DNA of 64,000 bases, taken from the NCBI RefSeq assembly GCF_018688155.1, contig NZ_CP061312.1:1240001-1304000 (forward strand). Direction: 5' to 3'. Position 1 is the first letter of the stretch. Every line of letters starts with the position of its first letter. Source of the stretch: Polynucleobacter sp. AP-Sving-400A-A2 (lineage in GTDB: Bacteria > Pseudomonadota > Gammaproteobacteria > Burkholderiales > Burkholderiaceae). Position numbers and translations under genes: made by a program. A model generated the notes under the pieces. The model was not told the origin of the DNA and did no database searches. It worked only from the letters and a program-made list of their open reading frames with translations. Positions 36,246-44,491 of this stretch are shown here, piece after piece.

Positions 36246-37661
36246 ATGAATCGTTTTAGTCAAAAATTTATCAGCACTTGGGCTAATTTAGGTCCTCGTT
36301 TTTTGCCATTCGCAGATGCTGCTTCTGCTGAACTTCCACTAGGCAGATTACTAAGACTCTCTTTGTTTCAAGTATCAGTTGGTATGGCCCTCGTGCTATT
36401 AGTCGGCACCTTAAATCGAGTGATGATTGTTGAGCTTCGTGTTCCAGCATCACTAGTATCAATTATGGTTGCCTTACCCATTATTTTTGCTCCGATTAGA
36501 GCCTTGATTGGCTTTCGCTCAGACACCCATAAATCCGCTTTAGGTTGGCGTCGTGTTCCCTATATTTGGATGGGAACGATGGTGCAATTTGGTGGCCTAG
36601 CCATCATGCCCTTTGCTTTACTGGTTTTAGCTGGTGCAGGCAATGCCAGTGAGGCACCGGCATGGATTGGCTTGGCGGCTGCGGCACTGTCATTTTTATT
36701 GGTTGGTGCTGGCATTCATACCACTCAAACAGTTGGACTGGCGTTAGCCTGCGATCTTGCGCCGCCTAAAGCACAACCCAATATTGTTGGCCTGATATTT
36801 GTGATGCTGTTAGTTGGCATGATTGGAAGTGCACTCATTTTTGGTCAGCTATTAGAAGTCTATAGTCCAGGTCGCTTAATTCAAGTCATTCAAGGTAGCG
36901 CTGTAGTCACGATTGTCTTAAATGCTATTGCTTTATGGAAACAGGAAAGTCGTGAAGAAGCCCGTGCTCGAGCACTTGTTGCCAGAGAGCAAAACTTCAA
37001 AGAATCTTGGGCTACCTTCAAGGAGGGTGGTCAAGCTATTCGACGTCTTGTTGCAGTGGGCTTTGGCACGATGGCATTTAGTATGAATGATGTTCTGCTT
37101 GAGCCCTATGGTGGTGAATTGCTCAACATGAGCGTCAGTGCTACTACGGTCTTAACAGCTACCCTAGCTCTGGGGTGCTTGTTTGGTTTCAGCATTGCAT
37201 CCAAAGTGTTAAGTGCGGGCTATGATCCGTTTCAGATGGCGAGTAATGGCGCCAAAGTGGGTATTCCCGCATTTATTCTGGTGATCTTAGCTGCCCCCTT
37301 GGGCAGCACATTCATTTTTATTATCGGCGTGTTAATGATCGGGTTTGGTAATGGTCTGTTTAGCCATGGGACCCTTACTGCCACCATGAGATATGCCCCA
37401 GAAAATCAAAGTGGTTTGGCATTGGGCGCCTGGGGGGCTGTCCAAGCTACTGCTGCGGGTATTGCACTGGGTGTCGGTGGAGTATTTCGGGACATTATTG
37501 CCAGCATGGCCTCCAGAAATTATTTCGGCGAAGAACTCAATAGTCCAGCCACTGGCTACTGTGGCGTCTATCTGATAGAAATCATCCTGCTATGCATTAC
37601 CATCGCTGCAATGGCCAACTTTATGCGGCCAACAAAGCTTGTCAATCGGTTGCATAATTGA
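36246..37661 (+). CDS. pucC: PucC-family assembly protein for LH2-like antenna
   Basis: A 471-residue twelve-helix protein of the major facilitator-like BCH1/PucC family, needed for light-harvesting complex assembly and possibly for delivery of bacteriochlorophyll. It has the family's start (PRFLPFADAASAELPLGRLLRLSLFQVSVG), the LNRVMIVEL segment and a conserved LEPYGGELL near the middle. Its location directly after pucBA identifies it as the peripheral-antenna member, in contrast to the LhaA paralogue next to puhA. It is followed by three small membrane protein genes. Overall similarity to LhaA in this window is obvious by eye. Confidence 0.92.
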   Translation: MNRFSQKFISTWANLGPRFLPFADAASAELPLGRLLRLSLFQVSVGMALVLLVGTLNRVMIVELRVPASLVSIMVALPIIFAPIRALIGFRSDTHKSALGWRRVPYIWMGTMVQFGGLAIMPFALLVLAGAGNASEAPAWIGLAAAALSFLLVGAGIHTTQTVGLALACDLAPPKAQPNIVGLIFVMLLVGMIGSALIFGQLLEVYSPGRLIQVIQGSAVVTIVLNAIALWKQESREEARARALVAREQNFKESWATFKEGGQAIRRLVAVGFGTMAFSMNDVLLEPYGGELLNMSVSATTVLTATLALGCLFGFSIASKVLSAGYDPFQMASNGAKVGIPAFILVILAAPLGSTFIFIIGVLMIGFGNGLFSHGTLTATMRYAPENQSGLALGAWGAVQATAAGIALGVGGVFRDIIASMASRNYFGEELNSPATGYCGVYLIEIILLCITIAAMANFMRPTKLVNRLHN

Positions 37662-37704
37662 AATCTTTCACTAGGCTATAAAGCCATCTGCTGCTATCAA
37701 TCCG

Positions 37705-37941
37705 ATGACCCCTTTATCTCGACTCACTGAAAAGACCTTAATTACTCTCGGGTTCTTGATCAGCTGCATTAGTTTGATATTAATCATCCTCGGCTTATGG
37801 AGCTTTATTTCCGTAGAGCAGTTTGCGTATGGGCTCTCCTCCGGCATTCGAGTCTTAGTCGGCTGCGCTATCATTGGGTGCCTTTTAAGTGCTATTGGCT
37901 ATGGAATCGGGGATTACTTTAATAATGAATCAAAGGAGTGA
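37705..37941 (+). CDS. Small membrane protein downstream of pucC (orf78)
   Basis: A 78-residue protein with two long hydrophobic helices: one near residues 12-37 (LITLGFLISCISLILIILGL) and one near 49-70 (VLVGCAIIGCLLSAIGYGI), then a hydrophilic tail NNESKE. No known family. It starts 43 bases after pucC and is followed three bases later by orf60, which makes an operon very likely. A contribution to antenna assembly is suggested by position only. Confidence 0.62.
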   Translation: MTPLSRLTEKTLITLGFLISCISLILIILGLWSFISVEQFAYGLSSGIRVLVGCAIIGCLLSAIGYGIGDYFNNESKE

Positions 37942-37943
37942 AT

Positions 37944-38126
37944 ATGTTTAAAAGATCAGATTACTTCATCTTATTAGCCGTCGCGCTATCTTTTATGACA
38001 TCTGCTTATTTATGGTTTGTGGTGCAAGATCGTGAACAGTCCATCTTCACTGCGATTTGGATTCCCTCGATCTTCTGTTTTGGAATTTATTTCAAGTTAT
38101 CTGCACTTTTGAATCGCAAAAGATGA
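37944..38126 (+). CDS. Small membrane protein downstream of pucC (orf60)
   Basis: A 60-residue protein with two hydrophobic helices (FILLAVALSFMTSAYLWFVV and IWIPSIFCFGIYFKLSALL) joined by a charged loop (QDREQS), ending in NRKR. AAGGAG lies ideally before its ATG at 37944. Its stop overlaps the start of orf51 (ATGA). The family is not recognised. Coupling to orf78 and orf51 suggests that the three proteins function together. Confidence 0.62.
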   Translation: MFKRSDYFILLAVALSFMTSAYLWFVVQDREQSIFTAIWIPSIFCFGIYFKLSALLNRKR

Positions 38127-38278
38127 GTGATAGCACCCTCCTTGTCATCTCCATTTTTGTCTTTTGCCTATTGATAATCGGCCTTTATCTGATGGTGCGT
38201 GAGTTTATGGGCGAAGTCAGTGATGCCTTCCCTGATGTCAACGAATGGCTTGATACAGATAAAAAGAAAAAGAAATGA
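38123..38278 (+). CDS. Small membrane protein downstream of pucC (orf51)
   Basis: A 51-residue protein: one hydrophobic helix at residues 5-23 (TLLVISIFVFCLLIIGLYL) followed by a hydrophilic acidic segment (EFMGEVSDAFPDVNEWLDTD) and a run of five Lys at the end. The ATG overlaps the stop of orf60. It is the third of three coupled small membrane proteins following pucC. The acidic-then-polybasic C-terminal tail should be cytosolic. Unrecognised; not cited elsewhere in my knowledge. Confidence 0.58.
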   Translation: MSDSTLLVISIFVFCLLIIGLYLMVREFMGEVSDAFPDVNEWLDTDKKKKK

Positions 38279-38288
38279 ATTTTGCTTT

Positions 38289-38317
38289 TGAGTGCTACTC
38301 ACAAGCAGTAGCACTCA
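38289..38317. terminator. Hairpin between convergent genes, possible bidirectional terminator
   Basis: A perfect 11-bp inverted repeat (TGAGTGCTACT/AGTAGCACTCA) with a seven-base loop lies between orf51 and the convergent glutathione peroxidase gene. No long T-run follows on either strand, so it may be a factor-dependent or mRNA 3'-end protecting structure. Confidence 0.45.
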
Positions 38318-38333
38318 TCAAACGAGCCTAGAT

Positions 38334-38807
38334 CTACAGCTCTTTTTTAATCGCCTCTGCCATCTTGCTTGCGCCATCGGCAGATGCCAGTCGTGTAACG
38401 GACTGACCATCTTTGCTCACCAGAAATTTAGTGAAATTCCATTTAATGCCAGTGGTTCCTAAAATCCCTGGAGCCTGCTCCTTTAGAAATGCATACAAAG
38501 GATGTTCGGAAGCGCCGTTCACATCTATCTTCTCAAACATCGGAAATGTGACGCCATAACTGGCGCTGCAAAAGTTTTGAATCTCATCCGCCGAGCCAGG
38601 CTCTTGAGCGCCAAATTGATTGCAAGGAAATCCTAAAATTTCCAGGCCATAGGCTTTATTTTCTTTATACAAATTTTGTAGATCGCGGTATTGCGGTGTA
38701 AACCCGCAACGACTAGCTACGTTGACGATGAGAAGCACCTTGCCTGCATAGTCTTGTAGATTTTCTTGGGCTCCATCGAGTCTTTTGAGGGGGATATTCG
38801 GCAACAT
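38334..38807 (-). CDS. Glutathione peroxidase family protein (Cys type)
   Basis: A 157-residue thioredoxin-fold peroxidase. The catalytic region reads NVASRCGFTPQY with a Cys instead of selenocysteine; the tetrad partners FPCNQFGAQEPG and KWNFTKFLV are present. It would reduce hydroperoxides, useful under the singlet-oxygen and peroxide stress that comes with photosynthesis. It is divergent from bciB. GGAG is present before the start. Location among photosynthesis genes could be incidental. Confidence 0.9.
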   Translation of the reverse strand: MLPNIPLKRLDGAQENLQDYAGKVLLIVNVASRCGFTPQYRDLQNLYKENKAYGLEILGFPCNQFGAQEPGSADEIQNFCSASYGVTFPMFEKIDVNGASEHPLYAFLKEQAPGILGTTGIKWNFTKFLVSKDGQSVTRLASADGASKMAEAIKKEL

Positions 38808-38933
38808 AATTCATTCTCCAAAATGATTAAAACGCTCTGCAAATATTGAATATTCAGGTCATAATAAATGGATTGAGAAGCTTTAGCTATATAGCTTTGC
38901 CCCACCCGAAAATCCGAAAAATGAAAGGCTAGC

Positions 38934-40136
38934 GTGACACTGGATACAGCACCATATCGAAGCTTGTGTACTGACTGCGGGATCTCTCGTACCAGTAATC
39001 CAAAACGCTGTGGTGACGCTTGCCAGTTCATCAAGCCGAAATATCCCGAACTAGAAACACAGGTACACGGTAGACCCAGAGATGTGAATCGACCAGATGA
39101 ACTTCATTTTGGTCCATTCACCAAAATGCTGCGTGCAGGACTTAAAAATCCGAGTACGGGCGCTCAGTGGACAGGCATTACCACTCGCATTGGTGAACGC
39201 TTACTGGAGACTGGCGCAGTTGATGCCATTCTGACCATGACTGAGGATCCTAACGATCGCTGGAAGCCATTACCCATCATTATTGATAAAGCATCTGATA
39301 TGGCTAAATGTCGTGGCATGAGAATGGGATACGCACCGCTACTCTCTCTGTTGGAGCCAGCCATTGCCAAGGGTTACAAGAAAATGGCAGTCATCGGCAT
39401 CCCTTGTCAGGTTTACGCCTTAAGAGCGCTTGAAAAAGAATTGGGGCTTGAAAAACTCTACGTCATTGGGACGCCCTGCTCAGATAACACGACGACAGAA
39501 AACTTTCATCACTTTCTATCGCTCATTAGTTCGGAGCCCGAAGAGATTAACTATCTTGAATTTAGGGCCGACTATCATGTTGAGGTTCGTTTTAAAAATG
39601 GCAAGAAGAAAGAAATACCATTTCTTCAATTACCGCTGTCCACTTTACCAAATGACTTCTTTCCTTTAACCTGCCGCACTTGTGTTGATTACACTAACGT
39701 TCTATCAGATATTACGGTTGGCTATATGGGTGGGCAGGGAGAGCAATGGCTCATCGTGCGTAATCACCGTGGTGAAGAACTACTTAATTTACTTGGGGAT
39801 GAAGTCACAACATCTGCTCCGGGTACTGCAGGTAAACGTCACTCTGCCGTTGTAGGTTTTATGAAGAATGTCGAACGCGCTGCAGGCGGACTCCCTTTAA
39901 GAAAAATGCCGAATTGGTTAAGACCAATTGTGGGATGGTTGATGCCAAAGATTGGTCCCCGTGGCTTGGAGTTTGCTCGAACCCGGGTAGAAATGAAAGC
40001 AATTGAAACAGTACTCCATCTCAGAAGAGAGGAGCCCGCAAAAATGGCTTCGATGATTCCGAATCATATCTGGCCACTAGTTGAGCCCTATGGTATCAAG
40101 CCGACTAAATCTGAAACTCATAAAACCCTAGAATAA
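38934..40136 (+). CDS. bciB: F420-reductase-type 8-vinyl (3,8-divinyl) chlorophyllide reductase
   Basis: Reduces the C8 vinyl group during bacteriochlorophyll synthesis, using reduced ferredoxin. The 400-residue protein belongs to the coenzyme F420 hydrogenase/dehydrogenase beta-subunit family as BciB does: N-terminal cysteines in CTDCG and CGDACQF, a middle FAD-type region (IGIPCQVYALRALE, GTPCSDNTT) and a further Cys pair in LTCRTCVDY. The start is GTG with AAAGG upstream. It stands at the head of bciB-nnrU-like-lipoprotein-lipocalin. It supports the AcsF-dependent chlorophyll route here; no BciA-like gene is in the window. Confidence 0.87.
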   Translation: MTLDTAPYRSLCTDCGISRTSNPKRCGDACQFIKPKYPELETQVHGRPRDVNRPDELHFGPFTKMLRAGLKNPSTGAQWTGITTRIGERLLETGAVDAILTMTEDPNDRWKPLPIIIDKASDMAKCRGMRMGYAPLLSLLEPAIAKGYKKMAVIGIPCQVYALRALEKELGLEKLYVIGTPCSDNTTTENFHHFLSLISSEPEEINYLEFRADYHVEVRFKNGKKKEIPFLQLPLSTLPNDFFPLTCRTCVDYTNVLSDITVGYMGGQGEQWLIVRNHRGEELLNLLGDEVTTSAPGTAGKRHSAVVGFMKNVERAAGGLPLRKMPNWLRPIVGWLMPKIGPRGLEFARTRVEMKAIETVLHLRREEPAKMASMIPNHIWPLVEPYGIKPTKSETHKTLE

Positions 40137-40157
40137 GTATTCTTACTGGAGCATTAC

Positions 40158-40739
40158 ATGTCTTTACTCATCATTGGTCTTATTATTTTTCTTGGTAGTC
40201 ATTCTTGTCGCATCTTTGCTGAACCGTGGCGTAATCACATGATTGATCGCTTAGGTGAGGTGAAATGGAAGGGTCTGTACACCATCATCTCCTTGATTGG
40301 ATTGGTATTGATCGTCATTGGCTACGGACAAGCGAGACAAACACCCGTCGTTCTGTGGCAACCTGCTACTTACCTTACCCATATTGCCATCCTATTAAAT
40401 CTGGTTGCCTTTATTTTCCTGGCGGGTAGTTCACCAAACAATAATGCTATCCGGCTAAAGCTAAAGCATCCAATGATTTTGGGTGTCAAAGTATGGGCGC
40501 TTGCACACCTGTTAGCAAACGGCACCCTAGTAGACCTGATTTTATTTGGATCCTTTTTACTGTGGGCAGTGTTGGATTTCCGTTCAGCTAGAAAGCGCCC
40601 TATTCACATGCCAGAAAAGGCGGTGATAAGTACTAAAGCAACCATTACTGTTGTTGTCACAGGAATTGTGATTTGGGCTGCGTTTATTTTTGGACTACAT
40701 CAATATCTCATTGGAGTTTCGCCGCTGGGATCCAGATAA
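40158..40739 (+). CDS. NnrU-family membrane protein
   Basis: A 193-residue protein with about five helices. It begins SLLIIGLIIFLGSHSCRIF and contains WKGLYTIISLIGLVLIVIGYG, VKVWALAHLLANG and a DLILFGSFLLWAVLDFRSARKR-type stretch, which are NnrU-family features with conserved His that may bind haem. NnrU is linked with nitrite reduction in denitrifiers, while plant Z-ISO (15-cis-zeta-carotene isomerase) is a relative. In a carotenoid-making cluster either could be relevant. The name is by family only; no nitrite reductase genes are nearby. Confidence 0.8.
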   Translation: MSLLIIGLIIFLGSHSCRIFAEPWRNHMIDRLGEVKWKGLYTIISLIGLVLIVIGYGQARQTPVVLWQPATYLTHIAILLNLVAFIFLAGSSPNNNAIRLKLKHPMILGVKVWALAHLLANGTLVDLILFGSFLLWAVLDFRSARKRPIHMPEKAVISTKATITVVVTGIVIWAAFIFGLHQYLIGVSPLGSR

Positions 40740-40752
40740 GACTAAGATCCGT

Positions 40753-41106
40753 ATGCACTTCAAGCATCTTTTTTCATGCCTAATCCCCCTGTTATTGTGG
40801 GGGTGTGATGCTGGTGGTCCAAGCTTCGAGGCCATCAATAGTCAGAATAAGGTGATCCAATGTAATCTGAATGGTAGCCCGCTAAAGCTTGAAATCACTA
40901 AAGGCTCTTTGGATGCGAATTTGTTTTTAGCTGACAAAGAAATCAAAGTGAACTTGCTTGAAGTGAAAGATTTTTATCAAGTATTGATGCGCTATGATCC
41001 CAATATTGGCCAACTCAAAATTAATAAGGCGGGCACAGAGTTGATTCAATTACGTGAGGCGCAAGAGCGGATTGAATCCTGCTCAATGGAACTGAAATCC
41101 TCATAA
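40753..41106 (+). CDS. Predicted lipoprotein
   Basis: A 117-residue protein with a type II signal peptide (hydrophobic run and lipobox LLWGC at about residue 17) and a small soluble domain (SPLKLEITKGSLDANLF, VLMRYDPN). Two Cys remain in the mature part. It follows the NnrU-family gene after 13 bases and precedes the lipocalin gene by 29 bases. The longer frame from 40690 overlaps the NnrU gene and is rejected. No family recognised. Confidence 0.65.
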   Translation: MHFKHLFSCLIPLLLWGCDAGGPSFEAINSQNKVIQCNLNGSPLKLEITKGSLDANLFLADKEIKVNLLEVKDFYQVLMRYDPNIGQLKINKAGTELIQLREAQERIESCSMELKSS

Positions 41107-41135
41107 CCTTCACCATCCTTTCCTCGAGAAACATT

Positions 41136-41699
41136 ATGAAAAAAATCTACTCTCTCATCGCCCTGCTAGCATTTGGTCTAACTCACAATCTTGCAATTGC
41201 GCAAGGTGATCAAAAGCAAGTTGCGCCTATTAAAACTATTTCATCACTCGATGTACCTCGCTACCAAGGTACATGGTATGAGATCGCCAAATTTCCAAAT
41301 TGGTTTCAAAGAAAATGTATAGCCGATACCAATGCCACCTATAAGATCAAGGATGATGGCAATGTCAGCGTCACTAATCGCTGCACCTTTGAAAATGGTG
41401 AAAAAGGCGAGGCCATGGGTACTGCAAGGCAAATTGGCAACTCCACCTCCCCCACCCTGGAGGTTCGCTTTGCTCCAGCTTGGCTCGGATTTTTGCCAAT
41501 GGTCTGGGGAGATTATTGGGTAATCGATATCGACCCCGAATATCAGTTAGCAGCCGTGAGTGACCCCAGAAGGCAATACCTTTGGATTCTCTCCCGCACC
41601 AAGACGGTTGAACCCAAAAAGTATCAGGCGCTGCTAAACCGCCTAGTAAATGACAACGGCTTCAGTCTCGAACAACTGAGCCTGACACCGCAAAATTAA
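41136..41699 (+). CDS. Lipocalin-family (Blc-like) protein
   Basis: A 187-residue exported lipocalin. A signal peptide is followed by the lipocalin signature region DVPRYQGTWYEIAKFPNWFQ near residue 40 and the later WVIDIDPEYQLAAVSDP and YLWILSRTKTV. The protein lacks an obvious lipobox, so it would be periplasmic rather than lipid-anchored. Bacterial lipocalins bind fatty acids or lysophospholipids under envelope stress. The gene is convergent with the bchP operon and overlaps the end of orf40 by four bases. Confidence 0.85.
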   Translation: MKKIYSLIALLAFGLTHNLAIAQGDQKQVAPIKTISSLDVPRYQGTWYEIAKFPNWFQRKCIADTNATYKIKDDGNVSVTNRCTFENGEKGEAMGTARQIGNSTSPTLEVRFAPAWLGFLPMVWGDYWVIDIDPEYQLAAVSDPRRQYLWILSRTKTVEPKKYQALLNRLVNDNGFSLEQLSLTPQN

Positions 41700-41818
41700 A
41701 CTGAAAACAAGAATTTGATAAAGGTAATTCCGATAATCAATCCTGAAAATGCGATGATCCCAATCACATAGATTTTGCCGGTTTTATTTCGTAAGTTTGT
41801 TGCACTGTTATCTCTCAT
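41696..41818 (-). CDS. Small single-helix membrane protein after bchP (orf40)
   Basis: A 40-residue open frame starting MRDNSATNLRNKTGKIYVIG and ending in one hydrophobic helix (GIIAFSGLIIGITFIKFLFSV). AAGGA lies seven bases before the ATG, which supports translation. It is the last frame of the bchF-to-bchP operon, 57 bases behind bchP, and convergent with the lipocalin gene. A polar, positively charged N-terminus and one helix are the plan of small subunits in photosynthetic complexes, but it lacks the His ligand. No family is recognised. Confidence 0.5.
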   Translation of the reverse strand: MRDNSATNLRNKTGKIYVIGIIAFSGLIIGITFIKFLFSV

Positions 41819-41875
41819 TTCTATTTCCTTTCAGTAATTAGAACTAATTTACAACTACTGCTGAATAATGACACC

Positions 41876-43081
41876 TTAAACTTTCGCAAAACCTAATAAA
41901 TGCGCAGTATCTTTAAAGAAAATCTTGATGTGCGCCATAGGGTCACGGCGTACAAGTTTTTTATTCATATATGATTCAAAGGTTAGGCGCTGTACATCTT
42001 TATCTTCACACATTTTGACAAAGCGCTCGCGACGTTTATCGCTGTTGTACCAAAAACGCTGCATGATTCCGAGAACTAAGAACACGGTACCGTGTTCTTT
42101 CATAAATTTTTTACGGGCATTTGCTAAAACCTTGCCATTGCCAGTAACGAGTAGTTCTTCTACTGCTTCTGCAGCAACACGGCCACCATACATACCGTAG
42201 TAAATCCCTTCCCCAGAGGCTGGAGCAACTACTCCAGCAGCATCGCCAGCCAACACTACATCTCTACCGTTATCCCACTTCTTTAATGGTTTCATTGGAA
42301 GAGGTGCACCTTCGTGTCGTAACATTTCAGCGCCCTCAAGACCGGCTTGTTTCTTTAGTGCGCCAACTGCACTGCGCAAAGAGAAACCTTTATCAGCCGT
42401 ACCTGTACCAATGCTCATGGTATTACCGTGAGGGAATATCCAGCCATAAAAATCAGGGGATAAAGCGCCTTGATAAAACACATCGCAACGGCTGCCATCA
42501 AAGTCTGCTGGCGGATTTTCAGGGACCTTGACGATCTCGTGATAAGCGAAAACATATTCCACATCCTTCGCACCTGGAATAGCTTGGCGTCCGACTCCTG
42601 ATTTAGCGCCATCTGCACCAATCACTGCTCTAGCACGTACAGACATCATATGATCAGGCAATCCCTGCTTAGCACCGCGAACGACATAATGCACCACTGA
42701 GCAACCATCTTCATCTCTGCTGAGTTTTTCAAAAATACCGGTTCTTCTTTCGGCGCCATCGTTGGCAGCACGGACGCGCAAAAATTCGTCAAACTTATCG
42801 CGATCGACCATCCCCACAAAGCCGCCCTCAATATGCATATCTACCGTCTTATCTGATGGAGCAATCATTCTGGCGCAATTGGCCTTAGCTACTAAAAGCT
42901 CATCGGGGATTTCAAAATCCTTAATCAAGCGTGGAGGGATAGCACCACCGCAAGGCTTAATTCGGCCCATGCGATCCAATAAGAGTACTTTTCGACCTTT
43001 CTTAGCAAGGTCACTTGCAGCAGTAGCTCCAGTAGGACCACCACCAACAACTACGACATCAAAAGTTTCTAAAGTACTCAT
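41876..43081 (-). CDS. bchP: Geranylgeranyl diphosphate/bacteriochlorophyllide reductase
   Basis: FAD-dependent reductase that converts the geranylgeranyl tail of bacteriochlorophyll to phytyl. The 401-residue protein has the FAD motif VVVVGGGPTGATAASDLAKKG near the N-terminus (given here in part: VVGGGPTGATA), GRIKPCGGAIPP, a middle VIGADGAKS and the second FAD motif VVLAGDAAGVVAPASGEGI. The start at 43081 is preferred because GGAG precedes it; an ATG four codons upstream is the alternative. It sits after bchG and bch2 on the minus strand in the standard order acsF-puhE-bchG-bch2-bchP. Confidence 0.94.
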   Translation of the reverse strand: MSTLETFDVVVVGGGPTGATAASDLAKKGRKVLLLDRMGRIKPCGGAIPPRLIKDFEIPDELLVAKANCARMIAPSDKTVDMHIEGGFVGMVDRDKFDEFLRVRAANDGAERRTGIFEKLSRDEDGCSVVHYVVRGAKQGLPDHMMSVRARAVIGADGAKSGVGRQAIPGAKDVEYVFAYHEIVKVPENPPADFDGSRCDVFYQGALSPDFYGWIFPHGNTMSIGTGTADKGFSLRSAVGALKKQAGLEGAEMLRHEGAPLPMKPLKKWDNGRDVVLAGDAAGVVAPASGEGIYYGMYGGRVAAEAVEELLVTGNGKVLANARKKFMKEHGTVFLVLGIMQRFWYNSDKRRERFVKMCEDKDVQRLTFESYMNKKLVRRDPMAHIKIFFKDTAHLLGFAKV

Positions 43082-43124
43082 TCTGGTCTCCATATATTGA
43101 GTGCATTAATTCTTCATTGATAAC

Positions 43125-44480
43125 TTAAACGCCAACCAATTGCTTTGATAACTCGTTTGTTTGTTTTTGCGCACGCGTCTGAAATGACAAGTAAGCAGCC
43201 ACCACAAATAAAACACCTTCTAAGAAAAAGACAAAAGCATATGCCGAAGCGGGATCGCCTAAAACAATCCTTGCGATATCGCTCAAGCCAGTTCCAATAA
43301 TTCCACCTAAACCAAAGGCCATCGCTTGCGATGCCCCCCAAATACCCATGCGAACACCCTCACGCCGAGCGCTGCCCATACTGGCAAATTGCATCATCGA
43401 TCCAATTGCGGCGATAGAAAATGCGCCATTAAAGATCCCCAATAAGAAAACAGCCGCCTGAAAGAACATGACATTTTCAATGGGGCCTGATAAGACAAGG
43501 CCCAACATCGCCAAGGCTGAAGCAAGACAGCCGCCAATAGTCCAAGTACTCAATGACGTTAAAGTCTGAGATTTAGCTTTGCTCGTAATGAAGGCTAAAA
43601 AGAGCATCCCAAGGAGGACGCCACCATTTTGCAAGCCAGACAATGTTGTTGTCTCTGCGGGTGAGAACCCAAAGGCAACTGCAGCAAAAGGTTCCAAGAT
43701 TAAATCTTGAGAGCTATACGCCAGCATTGACACAAAGACAAACCAAGTAAACGAACGTACCCTGCTCTCTTGCCAGACCTCAGCAAAGGCTTCCCGAAAG
43801 CTAACATTCATGGGGCTAGATGCTGACTCAGCCTCATCTGCACTAGAAGAAGACTGTTGCGTTTTTACAAGTGGGGACTCCATTCCCCAAATGGCTAAGA
43901 ATGTCACCACCACTGCAATCACAGAAACGGTGGTGGAAACCATTAACAAACGCTCAAATGAAAATGGCGTCAGAAACTTTCCGCTGACACTAGCCGTAAA
44001 AGCAAAACCAAAAATCATCATTAACCAAACGCAGGTAGCAGCGGCAGCCTTCTTTTTCGGCTCTACACGTTTTGCCAGAAGAACCAACAATGCGGTGCCG
44101 CTTGAACTAACGCCAACACCGATCATTAAAAAGGCAACCGTGGCCAGCGCAATGCCCCATCCTACTGAGCTACTTAATAGAATCGTTGAGGCAGCAGCAA
44201 GTACCCCACCGCTCGCTAATACTAATATTCCGCCACGAATCCAAGGAGTAGCTCTACGCGTTTGGTCAGAGCCAAAACCCATCCGGGGCCGTATTAACTG
44301 AATAAAATAATGAATCGCCACCAATGCACCAGGCAGGATTGCTGGCAGAGCTAGTTCAACTACCATTACACGATTTAGTAGCGAGGTAGTTAACACCACA
44401 ATGGATCCCAAAGACGCTTGCACTAAACCTAATCGAGCGATTTGAGGCCAAGTGAGATAGGTGGGTTGAGAAGTGTTCAT
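43125..44480 (-). CDS. PucC/BCH2-family transporter between bchG and bchP
   Basis: A 451-residue twelve-helix protein of the BCH2 branch of the PucC family. Conserved points are GLVQASLGSIVVLTTSLLNRVMVVEL, DLILEPFAA and IAAIGSMMQFA. It always accompanies bchG and bchP in purple bacteria and is thought to help in late bacteriochlorophyll processing or delivery; the detailed function is not settled. Spacing of 11 bases after bchG and 31 bases before bchP (after trimming) supports co-transcription. This is the third PucC-family member of the window, with pucC and lhaA. Confidence 0.9.
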   Translation of the reverse strand: MNTSQPTYLTWPQIARLGLVQASLGSIVVLTTSLLNRVMVVELALPAILPGALVAIHYFIQLIRPRMGFGSDQTRRATPWIRGGILVLASGGVLAAASTILLSSSVGWGIALATVAFLMIGVGVSSSGTALLVLLAKRVEPKKKAAAATCVWLMMIFGFAFTASVSGKFLTPFSFERLLMVSTTVSVIAVVVTFLAIWGMESPLVKTQQSSSSADEAESASSPMNVSFREAFAEVWQESRVRSFTWFVFVSMLAYSSQDLILEPFAAVAFGFSPAETTTLSGLQNGGVLLGMLFLAFITSKAKSQTLTSLSTWTIGGCLASALAMLGLVLSGPIENVMFFQAAVFLLGIFNGAFSIAAIGSMMQFASMGSARREGVRMGIWGASQAMAFGLGGIIGTGLSDIARIVLGDPASAYAFVFFLEGVLFVVAAYLSFQTRAQKQTNELSKQLVGV

Positions 44481-44491
44481 GGTGGAATGAA

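Noticed and set aside
40158..40739. Naming the NnrU-family gene as a zeta-carotene isomerase
   Set aside because: The family relation is real but remote, and CrtI-type desaturation does not need an isomerase; only the family name is supported.
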